NCBI RefSeq assembly: GCF_005519465.1
Contig: NZ_CP027858.1
Coordinates: forward strand, 1,240,001-1,304,000
DNA: 64,000 bases
Direction of reading: 5' to 3'
Origin: Streptomyces clavuligerus
Lineage (GTDB): Bacteria; Actinomycetota; Actinomycetes; Streptomycetales; Streptomycetaceae
Each line of letters begins with the position of its first letter. Position 1 is the stretch's first letter. The notes under the pieces are model-generated. The model did not search any database. It was given only the letters and a program-made list of their open reading frames with translations, and had not been told where the DNA came from. Position numbers and translations under genes: made by a program. Shown here piece after piece: positions 1-8,197 of the stretch.

Positions 1-1
1 C

Positions 2-262
2 GAGGACGTCCGTTTCGGAACGATCTACTCGAACCCGCCGATCCGCATCGGCAAGGCCGAGATGCACGCCATGCTGCTGCGCTGGCTCCCGCTGCTCCAG
101 GACGGCGGCACCGCCTATCTGGTGGTGCAGAAGCACCTCGGCTCCGACTCCCTGGCGAAGTGGCTGGACGCGCAGGGCCTCCCGGCGGCCCGGCTGCTGT
201 CCCACCGCGGTTACCGGCTGCTTGAGGTCCAGAAGTCATCCGACCGCTCCTCACAGGATTGA
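2..262 (+). CDS. Class I SAM-dependent methyltransferase, C-terminal part (RsmC-like)
   Basis: Only the last 86 codons lie in the window; the start is upstream. The fragment carries an NPPI motif at residues 11-14, which is motif IV of methyltransferases that modify the exocyclic amino group of guanine or adenine. The text after it (leader ending 'GGTAYLVVQKHLGS') resembles the RsmC/RlmG group of small-molecule-fold rRNA guanine-N2 methyltransferases, so the likely role is methylation of a ribosomal RNA guanine with S-adenosylmethionine. The stop sits 5 bases before the ATG of the next RNA methyltransferase, so the two are probably one operon. The SAM-binding half is not visible, so substrate is inferred. 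Confidence 0.7.
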   Translation, partial: EDVRFGTIYSNPPIRIGKAEMHAMLLRWLPLLQDGGTAYLVVQKHLGSDSLAKWLDAQGLPAARLLSHRGYRLLEVQKSSDRSSQD

Positions 263-267
263 GAGAC

Positions 268-807
268 ATGCACCAGCTCAGGGGAACCGAACTCAAGCGA
301 CTGCACCGGTCCTGGAAGCGGCAGAGCTCGGCGGAGGTCGCGCTGCTGCTGGAGAACGTCCAGTCGCCGTTCAACGTGGGCTCGATCGTGCGCACCGCCG
401 CCGCGCTGGGCGTCGGACGGCTCTACCTCGCCGGGAACACCGCCTCCCCCCGCAACGCCAAGGCCCAGAAGATCTGCATGGGCACGGACCGTTATCTGGA
501 CGTCCAGACCTTCGAGACCCTGCCCGAGGCGGTGGAGCGGGTCCGGGCCGACGGCTATCGGCTCGTGGGCCTCGAACTGGCCGACGAGGCCGTGCCGCTG
601 CACGAGGCGGACCTCTCCGGGGCCACGTGCATCGCCGTCGGGAACGAGGACCACGGCATCTCGCCCCAGGCCCTGGGGATGTGCGACGCGGTGGCCTTCA
701 TCCCGCAGCTCGGCCGGGTCGGTTCGCTGAACGTGGCCACCGCGCTCGCCGTCGCCTGCTACGAGGTCCGCCGCCAGGACTGGGCGGGGCTCCCGGCCGA
801 CGCCTGA
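268..807 (+). CDS. TrmH-family (SPOUT) RNA 2'-O-methyltransferase
   Basis: A 179-residue SPOUT methyltransferase. The three family motifs are present: NVGSIVRTA near residue 34 (motif 1, arginine for ribose methylation), VGNEDHGIS near residue 127 (motif 2) and the knot segment with LGRVGSLNVATA near residue 152 (motif 3). The family transfers methyl from SAM to a ribose 2'-OH of tRNA or rRNA. Length fits a bare catalytic SPOUT domain without the N-terminal L30e-type RNA-binding domain of RlmB. I chose ATG 268 rather than TTG 259 because AGGA at 255-258 is correctly spaced. It follows the upstream methyltransferase by 5 bases. The exact RNA position cannot be read from the sequence. Confidence 0.85.
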   Translation: MHQLRGTELKRLHRSWKRQSSAEVALLLENVQSPFNVGSIVRTAAALGVGRLYLAGNTASPRNAKAQKICMGTDRYLDVQTFETLPEAVERVRADGYRLVGLELADEAVPLHEADLSGATCIAVGNEDHGISPQALGMCDAVAFIPQLGRVGSLNVATALAVACYEVRRQDWAGLPADA

Positions 808-828
808 GCCCGGCGCGGCCCGGCCTCC

Positions 829-854
829 TCGGCGCGTGGGAACGTTCCCGCGCC
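829..854. terminator. Weak hairpin after the TrmH gene
   Basis: A short inverted repeat centred on GGGAAC/GTTCCC with flanking G+C pairs lies 20 bases after the TrmH stop. No T-run follows. It is a plausible but weak terminator. Confidence 0.3.
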
Positions 855-1010
855 TGAGGCCCCGCCCCGTCCGTCCCTTCCCCATCTCCTCGGGTCGTCC
901 CCGTCGGTCCCGTCCGCCCCGCGCAGGAGTGGGCGCCCCGGACCGGGGTAGGCGAGCCCCGTCGTACGGCGGAACGCGTGCGGCGGGATCGACAACGGGG
1001 TGTGGAACGG

Positions 1011-1466
1011 ATGGATCATCGGACCGGACTGATCGACCGGCACGGCGGCGCACAGGGGTGGCACACCGTGCCCTGGGCCGCCGTCTGCTACGAGGGAGCG
1101 CCGTCGAGCATCGCCGACGCGCGCCGGTTCACCGGGGACTTCCTGCGGCGGACACGGGCCCGGCCGGGCGTGGCCGTGCCCGCGGACGCGGTGCGGACCG
1201 CGCAGCTCGTGGTGAGCGAACTGGTCACCAACGCCTGCAAGTACGCGCCCGGCCCCTGTCTGCTGGAGCTGGAGGTGAGCCGCGGGGTGCTGGAGATCAC
1301 CGTGCGGGACGCCAGTCCCGCGCTGCCGGTGGTCGGTGCCGCGGGCGGCCCCGAGCGGATCGGGCGGCACGGTCTGGAGATCGTGCTGGCGCTCAGCGAG
1401 AGTTTCGAGGCACGGCGCGAACCGGTGGGCAAGCGGGTCCTGGCGCGGCTCGCGCTGCGCGCCTGA
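1011..1466 (+). CDS. Anti-sigma/RsbW-type histidine-kinase-like ATPase
   Basis: About 151 residues, the size of the stand-alone HATPase_c proteins that are abundant in Streptomyces. The N-box is seen as SELVTNACKYAP and a glycine-containing G-box as GRHGLEIVL. No histidine phosphorylation domain, membrane segment or receiver is present, so this is a soluble GHKL ATPase of the RsbW/SpoIIAB type that could bind or phosphorylate an anti-anti-sigma factor. No sigma or STAS gene is adjacent, so its partner is unknown. The start is uncertain: GTG 978 is in frame and would add 11 residues; ATG 1011 was chosen because family similarity begins well after it. Confidence 0.7.
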   Translation: MDHRTGLIDRHGGAQGWHTVPWAAVCYEGAPSSIADARRFTGDFLRRTRARPGVAVPADAVRTAQLVVSELVTNACKYAPGPCLLELEVSRGVLEITVRDASPALPVVGAAGGPERIGRHGLEIVLALSESFEARREPVGKRVLARLALRA

Positions 1467-1506
1467 CACCGCCGGACGGCCGCCGGTCAGCCGCCGGTCA
1501 GCGGTG

Positions 1507-3030
1507 TCAGGCTCCCTCCCCGCGTCTGACGGCCGCGCGGGCGATGTTGCGGGCCATCCCGCCGAAGACGACCGAGTGGAACGGGGCCACGCTCCACCAG
1601 TAGGCGTGCCCCAGCAGCCCCCGGGGGTGGAAGAGCGCGCGCTGCCGGTAGCGGGTGCGGCCCTCGGCGTCCCGGTCGGCGTACAGCTCCAGCCAGGCCA
1701 GGCCGGGCAGCCGCATCTCGGCGCGCAGCCGCAGCAGCCGGCCCGGTTCGATCTCCTCCACCCGCCAGAAGTCGAGCGAGTCGCCGACCCGCAGCCGCTG
1801 GGCGTCCCGCCGTCCGCGCCGCAGCCCGACCCCGCCCGCGAAGCGGTCCAGCCAGCCGCGCACGGCCCAGGCGAGCGGGAAGGAGTACCAGCCGTTGTCG
1901 CCGCCGATGCCCTCGATGACCCGCCAGAGCGCCTGCGGCGAGGCGTCGACGGGCAGTTCCCTGCGGTCGGTGTAGAGGCTGCCGCCCGCCCAGTCGGGGT
2001 CGGTGGGCAGGGGGTCGCTGGGCGCGCCGGGCACGGCGGCGGAGGACCAGCGGGTGACGACGTTCGCCTCCCGGACCCGTTGGACCGCCAGGGTGAGCGC
2101 GCCCCGGAAGCCGAGCGGACGCCCCGGGCCGTCGGGGGCCCAGCGGGCGATGTCGTGCTCGCGGCAGACCACCTCGTACCGCAGTGACTCGGTGAGCGGG
2201 CGGGCCACGGAGTGCGGGACGGGGGTGACGAGGCCCACCCAGTGGCTGGACAGCCGGGGGGTGAGCACCGGGACCGGCACGATCAGCCTGCGGGGCAGCC
2301 CGGCGACGGCCGCGTAGCCGCGCATCATCTCCCGGTAGGTGAGGACGTCGGCGCCGCCGATGTCGAAGGCGCGGTGCACGTCGTCGGGGAGCGTGGCGCA
2401 GACGAGGAGGTAGCGCAGCACGTCGCGGACGCCGATGGGCTGGACGCGGGTGCGCACCCAGCTCGGGGTGACCATGACCGGCAGCCGTTCGGTGAGGTAG
2501 CGCAGCATCTCGAAGGAGGCGGAGCCGGAGCCGATGATGACGGCGGCGCGCAGCACCGCGGTGGGGACCTCCCCGTCGAGGAAGATCCTGCCGACCTCGG
2601 CGCGGGAGCGCAGATGCGGGGAGAGCCGGTGCTCGGGCACCCCCGCGGGGGTGAGTCCGCCGAGGTAGACGATGCGCCGCACCCCGGCGGCGCGGGCCTC
2701 CGCCGCGAAGATCCGCGCGGCCTCGCGGTCGGTGCGCTCGAAGTCCCGGCCGGTGTTGAGGGAGTGGACGAGGTAGTAGGCGACGTCGACACCGGTGAGG
2801 GCGGTGCGGACGGAACGGGCGTCGAGGACGTCGCCGCGGACGCTCTCCACGTCCGCGGCCCAGGGGTGGTCCCGCAGTTTCTCGGGGCTGCGGGCGAGGG
2901 TGCGCACCCGGTGGCCCGCGGCGAGCAGTTCCGGCACCAGTCGGCCGCCGATGTAGCCGGTCGCTCCGGTGACGAGGCAGCGCGGCCGCTGTCCGGGGGG
3001 CCGCCCGGCGACGGGGGTGTCCGCCGTCAT
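1507..3030 (-). CDS. SDR-family NAD(P)-binding protein with C-terminal DUF2867 domain
   Basis: 507 residues. The N-terminal half is an atypical short-chain dehydrogenase fold with the dinucleotide-binding motif TGATGYIGG near residues 21-29 and homology to NmrA/complex I assembly-type sugar epimerases (DVAYYLVHSL). From about residue 340 a second domain begins (LPVDASPQALWRVIEGIGGDNGWY), the DUF2867 signature, related to START/SRPBCC-type ligand pockets. This two-domain architecture is common in actinobacteria, and no reaction has been assigned that I know of. Start ATG 3030 has a good GGAG-type ribosome binding site. It is transcribed alone, head to tail with the rhodanese gene 485 bases upstream. 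Confidence 0.8.
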   Translation of the reverse strand: MTADTPVAGRPPGQRPRCLVTGATGYIGGRLVPELLAAGHRVRTLARSPEKLRDHPWAADVESVRGDVLDARSVRTALTGVDVAYYLVHSLNTGRDFERTDREAARIFAAEARAAGVRRIVYLGGLTPAGVPEHRLSPHLRSRAEVGRIFLDGEVPTAVLRAAVIIGSGSASFEMLRYLTERLPVMVTPSWVRTRVQPIGVRDVLRYLLVCATLPDDVHRAFDIGGADVLTYREMMRGYAAVAGLPRRLIVPVPVLTPRLSSHWVGLVTPVPHSVARPLTESLRYEVVCREHDIARWAPDGPGRPLGFRGALTLAVQRVREANVVTRWSSAAVPGAPSDPLPTDPDWAGGSLYTDRRELPVDASPQALWRVIEGIGGDNGWYSFPLAWAVRGWLDRFAGGVGLRRGRRDAQRLRVGDSLDFWRVEEIEPGRLLRLRAEMRLPGLAWLELYADRDAEGRTRYRQRALFHPRGLLGHAYWWSVAPFHSVVFGGMARNIARAAVRRGEGA

Positions 3031-3515
3031 CGTCGTCTCCGCCTTCCTCTCCGTCGGTCCGTGTGGTCCCCATCCTCCGCGATCACCGGGGCCGCGGCGC
3101 GGCGGGCCCGGCGACGGGAGGGTGAACCGGCGGCGGCCCGCGGTCCGTGTGCCGGCCGTACGGACCTGTCCGCGGGCCGCCGGGGGGCACGGGGAACCGG
3201 CGGCCGGACGGCGGCCGGACGATCCGGGAGGGGTACGGATCATCGCCCGCCGGCGGGAGCGGTGACCGCGCCGGGTGGGAGGGCTCGACATGTCGTCACC
3301 CCCTCCCACCCGGCGGCACAGGACCGGGCCGGGACACGCAGGCGGGGCGGCCGGACGACGGGCCGGGATGCCGGACCGGGACGTCCGTGCGCACACGGCC
3401 CCGGGGCACCGGGCCGGGCAGGCCCGGCTGCCGGGCCCGGCGCACGGACGACGGCACCACCCGTGCCGCGCGTCCGGCCCGGAACCGGCCGCAGCACGGC
3501 GGACGCGCGGCCGGA
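3031..3515. other. Non-coding gap with a G+C-rich hairpin
   Basis: 485 bases between the rhodanese stop and the SDR start. A perfect 12-bp inverted repeat has arms at 3132-3143 (GGCGGCCCGCGG) and 3170-3181. It could terminate the rhodanese transcript, or shape the leader of the SDR gene. I see no convincing gene here. Confidence 0.5.
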
Positions 3516-4352
3516 TCAGCCCGGCAGGGGACCCGTCGCCACCGGGCGGGCGGGGTCGCGGGACCACTCGGACCAGGAGCCCGCGTAGAGCGCGGGGACG
3601 AAGCCCGCCAGTTCCAGGGCGATGGCCTGCTGGGCGGCCGATACGCCCGAGCCGCAGTAGACGGCCACCTCGTCGCTCTCGGCGCCCAGCGCCGTGAACC
3701 GCTCGCGCAGGGTCGCGGGAGGCAGGAACCGTCCGTGCTCGTCCAGGTTCCCGTCGGTCGGCGCCGACACGGAGCCGGGGATGTGACCGGCCACCGCGTC
3801 GATCGGCTCGACCTCGCCCCGGTAGCGTTCGCCCGCCCGCGCGTCGAGGAGCAGCCCCTCGCGCGCCCACGCGGCGGCGGTGTCCGCGGTGAGCAGCGGC
3901 AGCGCGCCCGGCGCGGGGGTGAAGTCGCCCTCGTCGGACCGTCGTCCCGTCCCGGTCTCCAGCGGTCCGGTCCAGGCGCCGAGGCCGCCGTCCAGGACCC
4001 GGACGTCCCGGTGTCCCGCCCAGCGCAGCAGCCACCAGGCACGGGCCGCGCCCCACCCCTTGTCCGCGTCGTGGACGACCACGGGCGAGTCGGCGCGGAC
4101 CCCGGCCCGGCGCATCGCGGCCCCGAACACCTCCGGGTCCGGCAGGGGGTGCCGGCCGCCCGCGCCGGGCGGTGCGGCCAGTTCCTTGTCCAGGTCGACG
4201 AAGACCGCGCCGGGGATGTGCCCGGCCTCGTACTCGGGGCGGCCGTTCGGCCCGCCGAGCCGGTAGCGGACGTCGAGGAGGACCGGTGGCCGGGGCCCCG
4301 CGAGCGCGTCGGCGAGTTCGTCGGCGGAGATGATCGGGCTGATGGCGTTCAT
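3516..4352 (-). CDS. Sulfurtransferase, tandem rhodanese (thiosulfate/3-mercaptopyruvate type)
   Basis: 278 residues with two rhodanese domains, the usual size of the TST/MST family. The first domain (DVRYRLGG, AGHIPGAVFVDLDKEL) is the inactive structural one. The second (LLDARAGERYRGEVEPIDAVAGHIPGS) carries the catalytic loop CGSGVSA with Cys233 as the sulfur acceptor. The enzyme moves sulfane sulfur from thiosulfate or 3-mercaptopyruvate to a thiophilic acceptor. The CGSGV loop is closer to the mercaptopyruvate type than to the CRKGVT loop of classical rhodanese, but the donor preference remains inference. ATG 4352 is the natural start of the conserved domain. Confidence 0.9.
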   Translation of the reverse strand: MNAISPIISADELADALAGPRPPVLLDVRYRLGGPNGRPEYEAGHIPGAVFVDLDKELAAPPGAGGRHPLPDPEVFGAAMRRAGVRADSPVVVHDADKGWGAARAWWLLRWAGHRDVRVLDGGLGAWTGPLETGTGRRSDEGDFTPAPGALPLLTADTAAAWAREGLLLDARAGERYRGEVEPIDAVAGHIPGSVSAPTDGNLDEHGRFLPPATLRERFTALGAESDEVAVYCGSGVSAAQQAIALELAGFVPALYAGSWSEWSRDPARPVATGPLPG

Positions 4353-4711
4353 GGCCCCATCCTCGCCCACGCCGCCCCGGCCGGGGACCCGGGCGACCGG
4401 TTCTCGTCCGTCCGTGCCCGCCCCGGGCCACCCCTCGCGGGAGTGCCGCCGTGCGGCCGGTGCACCGCCGTGACCACGGGGTCCGCGGGGTCCGCCGCCC
4501 GCCCTGAGCCGGCCCGTTCCCCTGAATCTCCCGCCTGTGCCGCCGTGAGACCCGCACCGCTCAACGGGAACCCGCCAAAAACGGCGCGGCCGGGGCGCGC
4601 CGGACGTCGGCGGCATGGAAGCATGCGGCTCGGGGGCGCACGGCCCGCACGACGGCACGCGCACCCCGTCCCCCCGCACGGCCACCACGATGGTCCGAGG
4701 AGAGAGTGACG

Positions 4712-5491
4712 ATGACCGAGGCGACTCGGCACACCCCCGGCACGCCTTGCTGGGCGAGCCTGATGGTGCACCGCCTGGAAGCTACCCAGTCCTTCTACCA
4801 CGAGCTGTTCGGCTGGGATTTCAGCCCCGGTCCCCAACCGCTCGGCCCCTATGTGCGCGCCCGGCTCGACGGCAAGGACGTCGCCGGTCTCGGGCAGCTT
4901 CCCCGGGGGCGGCAGGCCCCGATGTCCTGGACCCCGTATCTGGCCACCGACTCCACGGACTCCTGCGCGGAGACGGCCCGGTGCAGCGGTGCCACCGTCG
5001 CGGTCGGTCCGCTGGACGCGGGGGACGCGGGCCGGCTGGCGATCGTCGCCGACCCGGTGGGCGCGATCTTCGGGATGTGGCAGCAGGGGGCGCTCCCGGG
5101 CACGGCGGTGCGCGGCGCCCATGGCACCCCGGTCTGGCACGAGTTGCTGACGGTGGAGTCCGCCGCGGTGCGCAAGTTCTATGAGACGGCGTTCGGCTAC
5201 GAGGTGGAGGAGGCCCGTTCCCCCGGGGGCGGTTCGGGCGCGGACCGGGTGACGCTGCGGATCGACGGGCGTCCGGTGGCGGTGGTGCACGGGCTCGGGC
5301 GGCTGCCCCAGGGGCGGGGCAGCCACTGGATGATCTCGTTCGAGGTCGACGACGCCGACCGGGCCGCGCGCCGGGTGACCGAGCTGGGGGGACGGGTGGT
5401 CGACGCGCCGGAGGACGGGCCGCGCGGGCGGACGGCGACGGTGGCCGACCGGGAGGGCGCGATGTTCAGGATCGTACGGTCGGGCGGCTGA
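4712..5491 (+). CDS. VOC-family protein with two glyoxalase-like domains
   Basis: 259 residues made of two VOC modules: CWASLMVHRLEATQSFYHELFGW at the N-terminus and VWHELLTVESAAVRKFYETAFGY from about residue 137. The family includes glyoxalases, extradiol dioxygenases and drug-binding resistance proteins; this pattern resembles the Streptomyces hydroxylase/27-kDa antigen CFP30B group, whose function is unclear. ATG 4712 was preferred to GTG 4706 because GGAGAG at 4699-4704 is ideally spaced for it. Its 3' end overlaps the convergent thymidine kinase gene by 26 bases. Confidence 0.8.
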   Translation: MTEATRHTPGTPCWASLMVHRLEATQSFYHELFGWDFSPGPQPLGPYVRARLDGKDVAGLGQLPRGRQAPMSWTPYLATDSTDSCAETARCSGATVAVGPLDAGDAGRLAIVADPVGAIFGMWQQGALPGTAVRGAHGTPVWHELLTVESAAVRKFYETAFGYEVEEARSPGGGSGADRVTLRIDGRPVAVVHGLGRLPQGRGSHWMISFEVDDADRAARRVTELGGRVVDAPEDGPRGRTATVADREGAMFRIVRSGG

Positions 5492-6206
5492 CGGAGCCGA
5501 CGGGGCCGCCGGAGGTGGCGGCGACGGACCGGACCGCACCGGACGCGGCGGCGACCGGGGCCGGGGCGTCGACCGGGAGCACATCGGGCGAGAGGGCCGC
5601 CGCACGCGCGCTCGCGGCGGTCATCCTCCGGCGGTGGTGACGCCGGCACAGCACCTCGTACCCCACCTCGTCAATGGCGTCGACGTCGCCGATCACGACC
5701 TGGGCCCCTTCGACGACCATCATCCCGCCGACGGTACGGGCGTTGTGGGTGGCGCGCGCCCCGCACCAGCACAGCGCCTCCACCTGGAGCACCTCGATCC
5801 GGTCGGCCAGCTCCACCAGCCGCTGCGACCCGGGGAAGAGCTTGGAGCGGAAGTCGGTGGTGATACCGAAGGCGAAGACGTCCAGACCGAGATCGTCGAC
5901 GACCCGCGCGAGCTGGTCTATCTGCTCGGGCGCGAAGAACTGGGCCTCGTCGGCGATGACGTAGTCGCAGCGCCCGCCCTGGGAGAGCCGGTCCACGAGA
6001 TGGGCGTACACGTCGAAGCTCTCCCCGGCCTCGACGGCGTCGGTGACCAGGCCGAGCCGGGAGGACAGCTTGCCCTCGCCCGCGCGGTCGTCCCGGGTGA
6101 AGATCACTCCCTGGAGGCCCCGGGCGGAGCGGTTGTGCTCGATCTGAAGAGCGAGGGTGCTCTTTCCGCAGTCCATCGTTCCGGAGAAGAACACCAGCTC
6201 GGACAT
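5466..6206 (-). CDS. tdk: Thymidine kinase
   Basis: Type II thymidine kinase, phosphorylating thymidine to dTMP with ATP in the salvage pathway. Visible features are the P-loop GTMDCGKST at residues 9-17, the Walker B segment DEAQFF near residue 88, and the zinc-binding cysteines of the lasso domain (CWCG and a downstream CRRHH in place of the usual CxxC/H pattern). At 246 residues it is longer than the usual 190-215; the extra is an Ala/Val/Pro-rich tail of about 40 residues with no recognisable motif. The tail is the part that overlaps the convergent VOC gene. ATG 6206 begins the conserved domain. Confidence 0.93.
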   Translation of the reverse strand: MSELVFFSGTMDCGKSTLALQIEHNRSARGLQGVIFTRDDRAGEGKLSSRLGLVTDAVEAGESFDVYAHLVDRLSQGGRCDYVIADEAQFFAPEQIDQLARVVDDLGLDVFAFGITTDFRSKLFPGSQRLVELADRIEVLQVEALCWCGARATHNARTVGGMMVVEGAQVVIGDVDAIDEVGYEVLCRRHHRRRMTAASARAAALSPDVLPVDAPAPVAAASGAVRSVAATSGGPVGSVSRPTVRS

Positions 6207-6330
6207 GGGGGGTTGAGACCTTTCGGGGTCAGGGGGCGGTGCGGACGGACAGCACGGAACGGCGGGCGGACGACAGCGGGCGACGGACAGCGGGCGGCGC
6301 GGTGCGGGCCTAGGAACGGACGGTGGACAC

Positions 6331-7536
6331 CTAAGCGCGGACCTCAAGCAGCGGCACCAACTGCTCGGCCGGGGTCATGGAGCCGTGCAGCCCGACCATC
6401 GCGGACTCATGGCGCTCGGAGACGGAGGCGGTGATCGCCACGTCGTCCCGGGCGGCGGCGATCACATCGCCGATCCGGCCGTGGACCCGCTCGTCCACGG
6501 AGGGCCCGAACCAGCCCGCGGCGATGGCCTCCGCCCGGCTCGCGACCCAGAAGCGGTCGCCCAGGACCTCCCGCCAGACCGCCAGCACATCGGACTCGGC
6601 GCCGGGGACCGCGTACACATGCCGGGCCCGGCCCTCACCGCCGAGGAGGGCGACGCCCGCCCGCAGCTCCCAGTCCTCGTCGAAGTCGATCCGCGACTCC
6701 TCGTCGAAGGGGACGTCGACCATGCCGTGGTCGGCGGTGACATAGAGCGCGGAACGGGGCGGCAACTGCTCGGCGAGCCGCTGCACCAGCCGGTCGACAT
6801 ACGCGAGCTGGCCCCGCCAGGCGTCCGAGTCGACACCGAACCGGTGCCCCTTGCCGTCGACCTCGCTGTAGTACGTATAGACGAGGGAACGATCCCCCGC
6901 GGCCAGTTGCTCGGCGGCGAGGTCCATGCGTTCCTCGCCGCCGAGGCGCCCGAGAAACGTTCCGCCACTGAGGGCGATCTGGGTGAGCGGGGTGTCCTCG
7001 AAGATCGGGGACGAGACCTGCGCGGTGTGCACCCCGGCCGCGTGGGCGAGCCGGAAGACGGTCGGGTACGGCTGCCAGGTGTGCGGATCGGTCCACGGCC
7101 GCCAGCGGAGCTGGTTCATCAGCTCCCCGGTGGCCGGGTCGCGGACGGTGTACCCGGCGAGACCGTGGGCGCCGGGGTGCTGCCCCGTGCCGACGGAGGC
7201 GAGCGAGGTGGCCGTGGTGGCGGGGAACCCGGCGGTGATCGGCCGCCCGGTGCCGCCGCACGAGGTGGGCAGCAGCGAGGTGAGATAGGGCGCGTCGGCG
7301 GGGTGGTTCCTGATCTGCTCCCAGCCGAGGCCGTCGATCAGGAAGACGCAGTTGCGGTCGGCGGGGGTCAGCTCGCCGATGAGCGGCTCCAGGCCGGGGA
7401 CGCCGAGTCCGGCCGCGAGGGTCGGCAGCAGATCGGCGAGCGAGCCCCGTCCGTACGCGGGTACGGGGGCGCTGCCGACGGCGAGCGGTTCGGGCTCGTC
7501 CGGCCAGACGGCGGCGGGGGTGGCGGGCTGGACCAT
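6331..7536 (-). CDS. Alkaline phosphatase-superfamily nucleotide pyrophosphatase/phosphodiesterase
   Basis: 401 residues of the AP-superfamily phosphodiesterase fold. Metal and nucleophile positions are readable: Asp in FLIDGLGW, the Thr nucleophile in FPATTATSLASVG, the Asp/His pair in SEVDGKGHRFG and the DH pair in VTADHGM. Such enzymes hydrolyse phosphodiesters or nucleotide pyrophosphates with two zinc ions. No signal peptide is seen, so it is likely cytoplasmic. Its start overlaps the stop of the upstream DUF5998 gene by one base (TGATG), implying translational coupling, so these two proteins are probably made together. Confidence 0.85.
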   Translation of the reverse strand: MVQPATPAAVWPDEPEPLAVGSAPVPAYGRGSLADLLPTLAAGLGVPGLEPLIGELTPADRNCVFLIDGLGWEQIRNHPADAPYLTSLLPTSCGGTGRPITAGFPATTATSLASVGTGQHPGAHGLAGYTVRDPATGELMNQLRWRPWTDPHTWQPYPTVFRLAHAAGVHTAQVSSPIFEDTPLTQIALSGGTFLGRLGGEERMDLAAEQLAAGDRSLVYTYYSEVDGKGHRFGVDSDAWRGQLAYVDRLVQRLAEQLPPRSALYVTADHGMVDVPFDEESRIDFDEDWELRAGVALLGGEGRARHVYAVPGAESDVLAVWREVLGDRFWVASRAEAIAAGWFGPSVDERVHGRIGDVIAAARDDVAITASVSERHESAMVGLHGSMTPAEQLVPLLEVRA

Positions 7537-8141
7537 CAGCGGGTGGCGCCGGACGGGGTCGCCGTGGCCGCCGTGGCTTCGGAGAGCGCCTGGGCGAAGG
7601 CGAGGGTCTGCCGGACGGTGTCGGGGCCGTCGCCGGCCTCGCTGACCCGCAGGCTCAGATCGTCGGCGGTGGAGCTGCCGGTGTAGCCGTGGTCGGCCTC
7701 GCAGTTCGGGTCGCCGCAGGCGGCGGGCTCCAGGTCGAGCCGGGAGACCGCGCCCCAGCCGATGGTGAGCACGACCTCACGGGGCAGGGTGCCGGGTGTG
7801 TACGCCTCGGGGTTGGCCACGACTCTGCTGACGACGACGGAGGAGATCCGGTCCAGCTTCACCGATTCGGTGGAGGTGGTGGCGTACGGGGTCGGGGAGC
7901 TGGAGTCGGCGGCCTGCTCATCGGTGTGGCTGACGATGAAGCGGTTGCCGGTGAGGACGAGGACGGTCACATGGCGGCGTACCTCGTTGGCGTCGAAGGT
8001 GGTCTCCTGGTGCACCAGGTACGACCCGATCTGCTCTCCGCCGACAGCGGCCTCCACCGCCTCGGCCACCAGAGCCGGGTAGTAGCCGCTGCGCTCGATC
8101 GCCGCGCGCAGCCCCTGGGTCGTCGTACCGGTCTTCGCCAT
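7536..8141 (-). CDS. DUF5998 family protein
   Basis: 201 residues, matching an actinobacterial family of unknown function (DUF5998). The central part is beta-rich (VTVLVLTGNRFIVSHTDE, then DRISSVVVSRVV) and a pair of cysteines occurs in ACGDPNCEADHG, which might bind a metal. An in-frame ATG nine bases upstream (8150) exists, but the GGA of GTAGGATGG is spaced correctly only for ATG 8141. It is directly coupled to the phosphodiesterase gene downstream and lies 56 bases after the protein acyltransferase stop on the same strand. Function unknown. Confidence 0.75.
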   Translation of the reverse strand: MAKTGTTTQGLRAAIERSGYYPALVAEAVEAAVGGEQIGSYLVHQETTFDANEVRRHVTVLVLTGNRFIVSHTDEQAADSSSPTPYATTSTESVKLDRISSVVVSRVVANPEAYTPGTLPREVVLTIGWGAVSRLDLEPAACGDPNCEADHGYTGSSTADDLSLRVSEAGDGPDTVRQTLAFAQALSEATAATATPSGATR

Positions 8142-8197
8142 GCGGTCCATCCTACGGGGCCCCGGGGGCGCCGGGCGCTCACATCGCCCAGGAGTGC

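Noticed and set aside
3031..4557. Fusion of the SDR protein with the rhodanese region in one frame
   Set aside because: The continuous frame upstream of the SDR ATG contains no start context, and the rhodanese is coded in a different frame.
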